From positions 1 through 8,253 of the forward strand of contig JAKSCN010000245.1 of the NCBI GenBank assembly GCA_022360595.1: DNA of 8,253 nt, read 5' to 3'. How positions within the stretch are numbered: the first letter of the stretch is position 1; each line of letters begins with the position of its first letter. This document shows positions 1 to 5,469 of this stretch, in pieces. The notes beneath the pieces are model-generated. The model did not search any database and had not been told where the DNA came from. It was given only the letters and a program-made list of their open reading frames with translations. The DNA comes from Chromatiales bacterium (GTDB taxonomy: Bacteria; Pseudomonadota; Gammaproteobacteria; Chromatiales; Chromatiaceae). The position numbers and the translations under genes are program-made.

Positions 1-675
1 TACACAACCACCAGCTACCAGCAGGCAAGCTTTGAATTTGTAAACGAACAGCTGGTGTTCACGAACAGAGAACCCAACGGCACCCGCGATGCGGTTGCTA
101 TCGTTCTTGTCGTTAACCAGTTTAACGATGAAGATACGTTCCTGGATATTGTCCATACCCAATGCTTTCTTAGCAGCTTCAGCAACGATCCATTTGTAGG
201 ATTCGCCGTTGATCATGATCTGCCATTTACCGGAACGTACAGGTTTACCACCGTCTTTCAGAGAGGTCATGCCTTTAGAACCGTCGAAACGCTCACCGTT
301 TTCGTCAGTTTTCCAGATAGGCAGACCCCACTCTTCGAACAAATGTACAGATTCGTCAACGTGACGGCCCAGGTCATAAGCCAAGTCATCGCGGGTGATA
401 CCCATCAAATCGTTGGAAACCATACGAGCGTAATCAGCAGGATCCTGCTCAGAACCGATGTAGGTGTTGATCGCGGACAGACCCTGGGCAACCGCACCAG
501 AACGATCCATAGCCGCTTTATCAACAACTTTAACTTTAATATCTACGCCTTCTTTCTTGGCAGCATCGACCCAAGGGCCAATCTCATATGCTGCACCACA
601 GGCGCCCATGCCACCACCAATGATGAGGATGTCTACCTCTTCTTGGATGACTTCCGGATTTCCGAATTCAGCCAT
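1..675 (-). CDS. aprA: Adenylylsulfate (APS) reductase alpha subunit, N-terminal part (cut by window edge)
   Basis: This is the FAD-carrying catalytic subunit of dissimilatory APS reductase, which in sulfur oxidisers converts sulfite plus AMP to APS in the cytoplasm. Only the first 225 residues are present; the family usually has about 620-660, so the gene continues past the left edge. The start is the ATG at 675-673, with an AGAGGT ribosome binding site at 689-684, 8 bases upstream. Residues 14-30 form the dinucleotide-binding beta strand and glycine loop (VDILIIGGGMGACGAAY), followed near residues 66-77 by the conserved SGAVAQGLSAIN stretch of the FAD-binding site. The frame is open from 675 to base 1. 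It lies 42 bases after aprB on the same strand, so the two are co-transcribed. Arginine codons are nearly all CGT and glycine mostly GGT, unlike most neighbours, which fits very high expression. The family call is firm. The direction of reaction (oxidation rather than sulfate reduction) is inferred from the gammaproteobacterial context. Confidence 0.96.
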   Translation of the reverse strand, partial: MAEFGNPEVIQEEVDILIIGGGMGACGAAYEIGPWVDAAKKEGVDIKVKVVDKAAMDRSGAVAQGLSAINTYIGSEQDPADYARMVSNDLMGITRDDLAYDLGRHVDESVHLFEEWGLPIWKTDENGERFDGSKGMTSLKDGGKPVRSGKWQIMINGESYKWIVAEAAKKALGMDNIQERIFIVKLVNDKNDSNRIAGAVGFSVREHQLFVYKFKACLLVAGGCV

Positions 676-683
676 GTCTATAT

Positions 684-689
684 ACCTCT
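684..689 (-). promoter_or_regulatory. Ribosome binding site of aprA
   Basis: The minus strand reads AGAGGT 8 bases before the aprA ATG, inside the 42-base spacer between aprB and aprA. It fixes the aprA start in the absence of a competing start codon. Confidence 0.7.
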
Positions 690-717
690 AAAAATTCTAT
701 TGATCGTATCCGAATGC

Positions 718-1191
718 TTATTTGCAAATCAGCTCAGAAGCGTCACCTTCGCGGTAACCGTTCTGTTCCTGGTGGTTGAAAAAACCAGCCTGGCCGATTT
801 TGCTGATGTCCGCTTCGGGCTTACCACCGTAAGGATCGATAGAACCTTCTGGAGTAGTACGAATAGGGAACTTGAAGCGCTTCATGGTGCCGTTACGGAA
901 TTTGATGGTCCACATGATGGAATCAGTACCGCGCAGAGGCTGTACAGAAGCACCCAGAGGAACGATATCAGCGTAAGGACGAGCTTCGATAGCTTGCTGA
1001 GGACAGATCTTGATGCATGAATAGCACTCCCAGCACTGCTCTGGCTCCTGGTTGTAGGATTTCATCGCGTGGCCGGTTTCAGAACCGTCTTTGTCAAGTT
1101 TCATCAGATCATGCGGGCAGATGTACATGCAAGCAGTCTTGTCTTGACCCTTACAGCCATCGCACTTATCAGTACGCACAAATGTTGGCAT
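718..1191 (-). CDS. aprB: Adenylylsulfate (APS) reductase beta subunit
   Basis: This is the iron-sulfur electron-transfer subunit that passes electrons between the AprA flavin and an external partner. It is 157 residues long, a usual length for the family. Two [4Fe-4S] binding sets are complete: C10-x2-C13-x7-C21-x3-C25-P, and C53-x2-C56-x2-C59-x3-C63-P. The second contains the CWECYSCIKICP signature around the conserved tryptophan (W54). After the ferredoxin domain (about 1-68) comes a beta-rich segment (about 75-120). The long C-terminal tail (about 125-157) is the part that wraps round AprA in known structures of the family. The ATG start at 1191-1189 has TTAGGAG at 1207-1201, 9 bases upstream. 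aprB precedes aprA, as usual. No gene large enough to be aprM lies directly upstream, unlike the aprMBA arrangement of some Chromatiaceae. Codon use is strongly biased, as in aprA. Confidence 0.98.
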   Translation of the reverse strand: MPTFVRTDKCDGCKGQDKTACMYICPHDLMKLDKDGSETGHAMKSYNQEPEQCWECYSCIKICPQQAIEARPYADIVPLGASVQPLRGTDSIMWTIKFRNGTMKRFKFPIRTTPEGSIDPYGGKPEADISKIGQAGFFNHQEQNGYREGDASELICK

Positions 1192-1200
1192 GGTGCTTAT

Positions 1201-1207
1201 CTCCTAA
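1201..1207 (-). promoter_or_regulatory. Ribosome binding site of aprB
   Basis: The minus strand reads TTAGGAG 9 bases before the aprB ATG, a near-consensus site that supports the chosen start and strong translation. Confidence 0.8.
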
Positions 1208-1229
1208 GGTTTTCACTGCAGTGATAAAT

Positions 1230-1264
1230 CGCGCCACTATCGCTTGTTATATGAAGTGGCCGCG
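1230..1264 (-). other. Stem-loop in the presumed aprB leader
   Basis: CGCGCCACT (1230-1238) pairs with AGTGGCCGCG (1255-1264), giving a 9-bp stem with one bulged base and a 16-base loop. It lies 39 bases upstream of the aprB start on the transcribed side. No run of U follows on either strand, so it does not look like an intrinsic terminator. A 5' leader hairpin affecting stability is possible. The pairing is seen; the role is inferred. Confidence 0.35.
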
Positions 1265-1465
1265 AAATCCGAGCTGGAAAGCCGACCTGGCCAGCTCTCC
1301 TCTCAATTCTCGCCTTCCCTGGGTGTTAATCAGATCACCACGATCTGACCAACCAAACATCAGTTTCAGCCATGATTCAGCCGTAAAATGCGAACCATCT
1401 ATCATCAGTGGGACTGAAAACAGGGGTGTCCACCATAATGACTTGCCTACAAAAGTGCCAAACAA
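1247..1465 (-). other. Doubtful 72-codon ORF upstream of aprB (TTG start)
   Basis: This reading frame starts at TTG (1465-1463) and ends at TAA (1249-1247). GGAG (1481-1478) lies 12 bases before the TTG, a little far. An in-frame ATG-GAG-TAA mini-ORF (1483-1475) sits just upstream. The product would be a Trp/Phe-rich N-terminal half and an Arg-rich C-terminal half without a recognisable domain or a signal peptide. It is not recognisable as AprM, which is a membrane protein. The opposite strand is also open over this stretch, so chance openness or a decayed gene is as likely as a real peptide. I list it only because it fills most of the region before aprB. Confidence 0.2.
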
Positions 1466-1525
1466 TACTTTTGGTTACTCCATAAATTCCCTTTATTCCA
1501 TTTAACATATTGAAAAATAAGAATT

Positions 1526-1559
1526 TACCAAGTTATTTATCTTAGTAAAATACTAGGTA
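1526..1559. repeat. Interrupted inverted repeat in the divergent promoter region
   Basis: TACCAAGT (1526-1533) and ACTAGGTA (1552-1559) are inverted with one mismatch in eight positions and an 18-base AT-rich centre. It sits where the minus-strand promoter of aprBA would be expected, so a transcription factor site is plausible. No known regulator is recognised from the sequence. Confidence 0.4.
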
Positions 1560-1575
1560 TTTACCCGCCAAATAA

Positions 1576-1602
1576 TTGGCTGCTAATATACTAAACAGCC
1601 AA
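1576..1602. repeat. Perfect 7-bp inverted repeat, possible operator
   Basis: TTGGCTG (1576-1582) and CAGCCAA (1596-1602) are perfect inverted arms separated by a 13-base AT-rich centre (CTAATATACTAAA). The arm-to-arm spacing of 20 bases puts both arms on nearly the same face of the helix. It lies about 125 bases before the plus-strand operon and about 385 bases before aprB, in the AT-rich half of the divergent region. A dimeric regulator site is the natural reading; a terminator is unlikely because no genes end here. Confidence 0.45.
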
Positions 1603-1727
1603 CATATCCGTAGGCATCGACTGGCAATCTTAAATTGATCACTCAACAACATAAAAAGCCTTTTGATACGCATGGTTAACTTAGCTAAGCTGCAAATAAC
1701 ATTAACTCTCAATTAGAATCAAAGCCG

Positions 1728-2381
1728 ATGGATAATCCAACCAAACCGAGTGCCCTGCTTTTAATATCGCCCCAGTGCAGCCACTGTCCGGCTGTCATGG
1801 AGGGGTTACTGAAACTCTTGAAAAGCAACAAGCTCGGGAAAGTTGAAATAGTCAATCTGTTTGAGCACCCGGAGATCGCGGCTGAGCTCGGCGTACGCTC
1901 AGTACCGTGGACGCGCATTGGCCCATTCGACATCGAAGGCGCCCACAGTTACGCTGAACTGGAGCAGTGGGCTGAGGAGGCCGCCCAGCCAGTATCGACG
2001 ACCCACTACTACAGGCACCTGCTGGAGAATCGGCAACTGGAGAAAGCTATCAGTCTAATTAAAGCCGCACCTGATTCCCTGACAGATCTGCTCCCGCTGC
2101 TCGCTTCGGTGGAAACACCCATATCAATACGCATCGGCGTGGGAGCCGTGCTGGAAGAGTTCACTGGTGAAGAGCCACTCAACTGGATAGTGCCTGGCCT
2201 CATTACCTTAACCGAGTCAGAGCAGCAACAGATTCGGGCCGATGCCTGCCACTATCTGAGCCTCAGCAACGACCATGCAGCCTTGACGGCCATCCGCGGT
2301 TTGGAGAATGATCCCGACCCTGAGATACGCGAAATCGCAGCAGAATCCGCCGCTGCGCTCTCGGCCAGACTCAAACAATAA
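1728..2381 (+). CDS. Thioredoxin-fold protein with C-terminal HEAT-repeat domain
   Basis: This 217-residue cytoplasmic protein has two parts. Residues about 7-85 look like a small thioredoxin/glutaredoxin fold. They contain a beta strand (ALLLIS), a CSHC redox motif (C17, C20), a helix, a second strand (KVEIVNLF) and the cis-proline motif SVPW (P60) that faces the active site in thioredoxins. Residues about 95-217 are all-helical, and the last 50 (ADACHYL...DNDPDPEIREIA-like pattern, 171-205) read as HEAT-like repeats, which usually bind proteins. There is no signal peptide or membrane segment. It is the first gene of the plus-strand operon, 20 bases before the next gene. The ribosome binding site before the ATG is poor (AAAG only). 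A thiol-disulfide or sulfur-transfer role bound to a partner protein is possible, given the divergent aprBA, but this is inference; no specific substrate can be named. Confidence 0.85.
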   Translation: MDNPTKPSALLLISPQCSHCPAVMEGLLKLLKSNKLGKVEIVNLFEHPEIAAELGVRSVPWTRIGPFDIEGAHSYAELEQWAEEAAQPVSTTHYYRHLLENRQLEKAISLIKAAPDSLTDLLPLLASVETPISIRIGVGAVLEEFTGEEPLNWIVPGLITLTESEQQQIRADACHYLSLSNDHAALTAIRGLENDPDPEIREIAAESAAALSARLKQ

Positions 2382-2401
2382 CCGTTTCAGGACATACTGC
2401 C

Positions 2402-2956
2402 ATGCCAACCTTGCCGGAAAAACAGCAACAGATCATCACTATGCATGCCGCCTTCATTAATCAGGTGGTCACATTCAGCCAGAGCGAACAGCATCAAAAG
2501 GAGTACCAAACGCTGCTACGCACAGCCGAAGAGAACGGCTGGAGTAGCTTGGTAGACGCAATTCGCCAGATCACGGCCGGCCAGCGCGACATGAGTGCCA
2601 TAAAAGGATTAGATGAGGAAGACCAGGTAATTGCCGAAGCGATCATGCGCGGTATCCAGAATCCAGCCACACTTCCCGACCCTAACGCCAAACCCGAAGC
2701 CACGCTAGCGGCACCGGGGCTGGCCGGTATGATCCACGCCGCCGCCCATGGTAACGTTGAAGCGCTCACATTAATCAGCAATATGGCCGAGCAGATGAGC
2801 AAGGTAGGCGGCCCGATGGGGCATCTGGCAGCAATAATACGCCCCCTGATCAACGGCGAGAGAGATCCCGACAAATTGCGTAGAGGAATGGACACCCAAA
2901 CTGAGCAACTGATGCTCAATATCCTCGAAGAGTTGGGCAAACTGGAGCACCACTGA
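2402..2956 (+). CDS. Conserved-looking hypothetical protein with internal duplication (184 aa)
   Basis: I do not recognise this gene. The product is soluble, largely alpha-helical and has no signal peptide, no cysteines and few aromatic residues. Two segments resemble each other: residues 50-85 (LVDAIRQITAGQRDMSAIKG, then a helix) and residues 141-177 (HLAAIIRPLINGERDPDKLR, then a helix). They share the pattern L-x2-x-I-R-x2-x-x-G-x-R-D followed by an acidic turn and an amphipathic helix. A Pro/Ala linker (88-106) and a helix pair around AGMIHAAAHGNVEALTLISNMAEQM separate them. The start has AGGA about 10 bases upstream. Its stop overlaps the ATG of the next gene (TGATG), so it is translationally coupled. 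Position directly behind the thioredoxin-HEAT gene suggests the two products act together; this is inferred from order only. Confidence 0.88.
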   Translation: MPTLPEKQQQIITMHAAFINQVVTFSQSEQHQKEYQTLLRTAEENGWSSLVDAIRQITAGQRDMSAIKGLDEEDQVIAEAIMRGIQNPATLPDPNAKPEATLAAPGLAGMIHAAAHGNVEALTLISNMAEQMSKVGGPMGHLAAIIRPLINGERDPDKLRRGMDTQTEQLMLNILEELGKLEHH

Positions 2957-3354
2957 TGTCCCGCACCTTCCTATTAATAGGCGCCATAAACGGTTTTCTG
3001 ACTGTCGCCATCGGTGCCTTTGGCGCTCATGCCCTGCGCGGTCATATCGAAGGCTATTACTATGATGTCTTCCAAACCGGTGTCCAGTATCAGGGACTCC
3101 ATGCATTGGCGCTGTTGATCGGTGGCCTCCTCTGTCTGCATCACACATCTGCCTGGGTAAAAGGCGCTGGCTGGCTGTTCCTGGCAGGGATAGTGCTGTT
3201 TTCAGGCAGTCTCTACCTGTTGGCACTCACCGGCAGTCGTCCATGGGGCATTATCACACCGATAGGCGGCCTCTGCTTTTTGGCGGGCTGGGTCAGTTTT
3301 GGCATAGCCGCATGGCGGATCACTAAGATGGGACAGGTAAAACCGGATGAGTGA
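2956..3354 (+). CDS. DUF423 family small membrane protein
   Basis: This 132-residue inner-membrane protein belongs to the DUF423 (YgdD-like) family, which has no established biochemical function. The family signature is clear: an N-terminal helix followed by GAFGAHALRG (about 21-30), then FQTGVQYQGLHALALL (about 39-54), and SGSLYLLALTG (about 83-93) before a final GG-containing helix. Four membrane segments fall at roughly 4-24, 47-62, 68-90 and 96-120, the usual number and length for the family. The ATG overlaps the preceding stop by one base and has GGAG 8 bases upstream. Its last 8 bases overlap the next gene. It is probably a passenger in the operon; nothing in the sequence ties it to sulfur metabolism. 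Confidence 0.93.
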   Translation: MSRTFLLIGAINGFLTVAIGAFGAHALRGHIEGYYYDVFQTGVQYQGLHALALLIGGLLCLHHTSAWVKGAGWLFLAGIVLFSGSLYLLALTGSRPWGIITPIGGLCFLAGWVSFGIAAWRITKMGQVKPDE

Positions 3355-4282
3355 ACTGAGCGCCTTTCGCAATCGCCTGGTAAAAAACAACCGCCATTGG
3401 AAAAAGTGGGCCCGCCGGCGTGGCATTAGCTGCTTCCGACTCTATGACAGGGATATTCCAGAGTTCCCCTGGGCCATCGACTGGTACCAAGGTCATGTTC
3501 ACGCCCAGGAGTTTGCCCGCCAAGGCCAAGATGCCTTCACTGGCGATGAGCAGCTAGCCTTTACCGATACACTCTGCTCAGTGCTGGAGATAGAGCCCAC
3601 AAAGCTTGCCCTTAAGACCCGCCAACGCCAACGTGGCAGCGATCAATACCAGAAAACCGGGCGGCAGGGTGAAGAGATGGTTGTCGAGGAAAGCGGCTTG
3701 AAGTTTCTGATCAACCTGCACCGCTATCTCGATACGGGACTCTTCATCGACCACCGTCAGACTCGCCAGATGGTGCGCGAGCGGGCTCAGAACAAGCGGG
3801 TACTTAATCTGTTCGCTTATACCGGCAGCTTCAGTGTCTATGCCGCAGCAGGTGGAGCCAGAGAATCCGTCACCGTCGATCTATCAAACACTTACCAGGC
3901 CTGGAGCAGAAGAAACTTTGAACTCAACGGCATGGACCTGGAGCAGCATCAACTGATACGAGCCGACGTACTTGTCTATCTGGCGCAATTGGTTCGCCAA
4001 CGCCAACTATTCGATATTATCGTGATGGACCCGCCAAGCTTCTCCAACTCCAAAAGAATGGAGAACAACTTGGATGTACAGCGTGACCATTCCGGCTTGA
4101 TACACAATTGCCTAAAACTGCTGCGGCCTAGTGGCTCGCTCTTCTTTTCCAATAATCTCCGTCGCTTCAAGTTGGATGCCGCAATAGAGCAGGCATACTC
4201 CTGCGAAAACATTACTGCCAAAACCATTCCGGAAGACTTCAAGCGCCATCGACCTCATCAATGCTGGTTGATAAAACCTTAG
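3347..4282 (+). CDS. Stand-alone RlmK-type class I SAM-dependent 23S rRNA methyltransferase
   Basis: The 311-residue product matches the C-terminal RlmK half of the Escherichia coli RlmKL fusion along its whole length. That half makes m7G2069 in 23S rRNA. The N-terminal segment begins NRLVKNNRHWKKWARRRGISCFRLYD-like (8-34). The substrate-domain signature KTRQRQRGSDQYQ is at 90-102, and YLDTGLFIDHR at 127-137. SAM motif I is NLFAYTGS (154-161) with a GGA turn at 169-171. The acidic SAM-ribose residue is D178, the adenine-side ADV is at 206-208, and the catalytic motif IV DPPSFSNSK is at 228-236. The THUMP and RlmL domains of the fusion are absent, and the preceding gene is DUF423, so this is a separate single-domain form and not a truncation. 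It overlaps DUF423 by 8 bases and ends the operon. RlmI (m5C1962) is a related alternative, but the RMEN...DVQRDH segment and CWLI end favour RlmK. Confidence 0.9.
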   Translation: MSELSAFRNRLVKNNRHWKKWARRRGISCFRLYDRDIPEFPWAIDWYQGHVHAQEFARQGQDAFTGDEQLAFTDTLCSVLEIEPTKLALKTRQRQRGSDQYQKTGRQGEEMVVEESGLKFLINLHRYLDTGLFIDHRQTRQMVRERAQNKRVLNLFAYTGSFSVYAAAGGARESVTVDLSNTYQAWSRRNFELNGMDLEQHQLIRADVLVYLAQLVRQRQLFDIIVMDPPSFSNSKRMENNLDVQRDHSGLIHNCLKLLRPSGSLFFSNNLRRFKLDAAIEQAYSCENITAKTIPEDFKRHRPHQCWLIKP

Positions 4283-4323
4283 GGCCTGGCAACACATAAA
4301 ATTAGGAACAAGAATCAATTTCT

Positions 4324-4335
4324 TGACATATGTCA
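4324..4335. repeat. Perfect 12-bp palindrome overlapping a -35 box, possible operator
   Basis: TGACATATGTCA is a perfect palindrome and shares five bases with the TTGACA box. A dimeric regulator bound here would block RNA polymerase. The regulator family is not identifiable from the site alone. Confidence 0.45.
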
Positions 4336-4375
4336 GTTCTTCTCCTTAACTTTACCGCAAATAAATCAAAAAAGG

Positions 4376-4380
4376 GGAGT
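4376..4380 (+). promoter_or_regulatory. Strong ribosome binding site of the 62-aa protein gene
   Basis: The run GGGGAG ends 8-9 bases before the ATG at 4389 (AAAAAAGGGGAGTGATAGATA). It supports this small ORF as a real, translated gene. Confidence 0.65.
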
Positions 4381-4388
4381 GATAGATA

Positions 4389-4577
4389 ATGGATAAAGCG
4401 ATTTACTGCGCCATTTTAGTGGCAATTATATTAGGTCAAACTGTATTTGCCGGCGAGCCGCCATCACCCCTGGCGACGCCCACATCAGTACCTGTACTAG
4501 GTGAAGCAGGCCTGTTAGCCGCAGCCATTGCTCTCGGTATTATTGGTGCAAAATTCATCCATAAGATGAAAAAATAA
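4389..4577 (+). CDS. Small secreted/membrane protein with IPTL/exosortase-like C-terminal tail (62 aa)
   Basis: The product has a signal peptide (1-21; hydrophobic core about 5-19, likely cut after VFA). A short Pro/Thr/Ser-rich stretch follows (24-35), then VPVLGEAGL (34-42), one hydrophobic helix (about 41-55) and a basic end (KFIHKMKK). Motif, membrane helix and positive tail make up the tripartite form of exosortase sorting signals. The motif resembles the IPTLSEWGL type recognised by exosortase H-like enzymes, though here as VPVLGEAGL. Almost nothing lies between signal peptide and tail, so the mature protein would be about 40 residues. It could equally be a simple single-span membrane peptide. 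No exosortase gene is in the window. The gene has its own promoter-like region and a strong ribosome binding site, and it lies 52 bases before the hydroxylase gene. Confidence 0.75.
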   Translation: MDKAIYCAILVAIILGQTVFAGEPPSPLATPTSVPVLGEAGLLAAAIALGIIGAKFIHKMKK

Positions 4578-4616
4578 CCTCTGTCACTACAATGATCTTC
4601 TTGGGTACGAGGGGTT
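4576..4616 (+). other. Weak pairing that could cover the hydroxylase ribosome binding site
   Basis: AACCTC (4576-4581) can pair with GAGGGGTT (4609-4616) with two bulged bases. The second arm is the only ribosome-binding-site-like sequence before the ATG at 4630. The pairing is short with a 27-base loop, so it is only a suggestion of translational control or a poor terminator. Confidence 0.2.
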
Positions 4617-4629
4617 CTATCCTACCAGC

Positions 4630-5469
4630 ATGGAAAATGCGGCACCGCTTGATAACTTAGTCCGACTATTTTTCATAATACTCGGGTTAAGTTACGTGCT
4701 CTTCATTTGGCTTGAGGCCCTATTTCCTCTAGTTAAAGGGAGTGCTGCCGGATCTGGTCTTCACGCAGCCCGCAATTTCAGCCTATGGACCATCGCATTC
4801 GCCATCACGGATCTACTTCAACCGACCGGCGCAATGTTCAGCGTCCAAGGCCCCGGAGGCTCGGTGGGTCTGCTGACGCGGCTCTCTCTGCCCCCAATAG
4901 CTCTGTCCATTATTGGCATTCTGATAATAGATCTGCTCTCTTACACTTATCATCTCGCCGCGCATAAAGTGAATTGGCTCTGGCGCATCCATGCCGTGCA
5001 CCACTCCGAACAGAGTCTGGATGCCACCACCTCTCTCCGGTTTCACCCTATCGATTTTCTGCTTGGCAGCCTATGGAAGATGGTGGGCGCCACCATCCTG
5101 GGCATACCTCTCTGGGTGATAGCGCTGTATCAGATCCTGATAATTCCACTCTCCATCTTTCAACACGCCAATATTCATGTACCAGCCTGGGTAGAGCGCA
5201 TCTTCGGTTGGCTACTCATTACACCAGCCATCCATAAGCACCACCACTCAATAGTTCGGCGTGAACACGACAGCAACTACGGCGTTGGGTTGGTTATCTG
5301 GGACAGGTTATTTGCTACCTTGCAGCAACCTGAGCACCCGACCCCTAAACAGACGGGGGTCAAAGGTTTAGAAACCGAGGCATCGCAGACAATTTTTGGT
5401 ATGCTGCTCACCCCATTACGCTACAAACCGTTAAAAGAGACGGCTATTACAAACTCTGATAGTGTCTGA
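4630..5469 (+). CDS. Fatty acid hydroxylase / sterol desaturase family membrane protein
   Basis: This 279-residue integral membrane enzyme belongs to the diiron fatty acid hydroxylase superfamily, which adds hydroxyl groups or double bonds to lipid substrates using O2. The histidine boxes are complete: H108-LAA-H112 (HX3H), H121-AV-HH125 (HX2HH), further histidines at H139, H179 and H183, and H202-KH-HH206 (HX2HH). Membrane segments lie at about 11-35, 47-63, 87-107, 148-170 and 190-200, a usual layout with the boxes facing the cytoplasm. The conserved W-R-I-H-A-V-H-H and NYG (216-218) context is typical. The ATG at 4630 has GAGGGG 15 bases upstream, slightly far; no better in-frame start is near. 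It overlaps the next gene by 8 bases. The true substrate (sterol, hopanoid, fatty acid, carotenoid) cannot be read from the sequence. Confidence 0.93.
   Translation: MENAAPLDNLVRLFFIILGLSYVLFIWLEALFPLVKGSAAGSGLHAARNFSLWTIAFAITDLLQPTGAMFSVQGPGGSVGLLTRLSLPPIALSIIGILIIDLLSYTYHLAAHKVNWLWRIHAVHHSEQSLDATTSLRFHPIDFLLGSLWKMVGATILGIPLWVIALYQILIIPLSIFQHANIHVPAWVERIFGWLLITPAIHKHHHSIVRREHDSNYGVGLVIWDRLFATLQQPEHPTPKQTGVKGLETEASQTIFGMLLTPLRYKPLKETAITNSDSV

Larger units (their letters stand above)
1192..1727. other. Divergent intergenic region between aprBA and the thioredoxin-HEAT operon
   Basis: This 536-base spacer separates two outward-facing transcription units, so it must hold both promoters. The part nearest aprB (1207-1480) has GC content like a gene. 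It contains a perfect 12-bp palindrome (TCACTGCAGTGA, 1213-1224), a stem-loop and a 72-codon minus-strand ORF starting with TTG. The part nearest the plus-strand operon (about 1490-1727) is AT-rich and contains two inverted repeats and a CTTAGCTAAG palindrome (1680-1689). Weak sigma70-like boxes can be found: minus strand TTGGTA (1531-1526) with TATGTT (1509-1504), spacer 16; plus strand TTGATA (1663-1668) with TAAGCT (1686-1691), spacer 17. Neither is convincing enough to list as a promoter. If aprB is transcribed from near 1495, its mRNA leader would be about 300 bases. Confidence 0.6.
4283..4388 (+). promoter_or_regulatory. AT-rich promoter region of the 62-aa protein gene
   Basis: This 106-base gap follows the RlmK gene and precedes a gene with a strong ribosome binding site. 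It contains a consensus -35 box TTGACA (4323-4328). The best -10 candidates 17-18 bases downstream (TTAACT/TAACTT, 4346-4352) are poor. No clear intrinsic terminator for the upstream operon is visible in the gap, so read-through cannot be excluded. Confidence 0.4.

Noticed and set aside
55..1020. Plus-strand 321-codon open frame opposite aprA and aprB
   Set aside because: It is the antisense shadow of two firmly identified genes with strong codon bias, crosses the aprB-aprA spacer and has no ribosome binding site or recognisable domain.
1017..1505. Plus-strand 162-codon frame across aprB and its upstream region
   Set aside because: The first third is antisense to aprB. The remainder has no domain, hydrophobic pattern or ribosome binding site. 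Together with the open minus frame it only shows the region is stop-poor.
1563..1605. Intrinsic terminator made by TTGGCTG/CAGCCAA
   Set aside because: No gene ends nearby on either strand and no T-run follows; an operator-like role fits better.
2494..3226. Minus-strand frames of about 150 codons opposite the 184-aa and DUF423 genes
   Set aside because: They overlap genes with coupled starts and stops on the plus strand; the products are low-complexity Ser/Ile/Arg-rich translations without family features.
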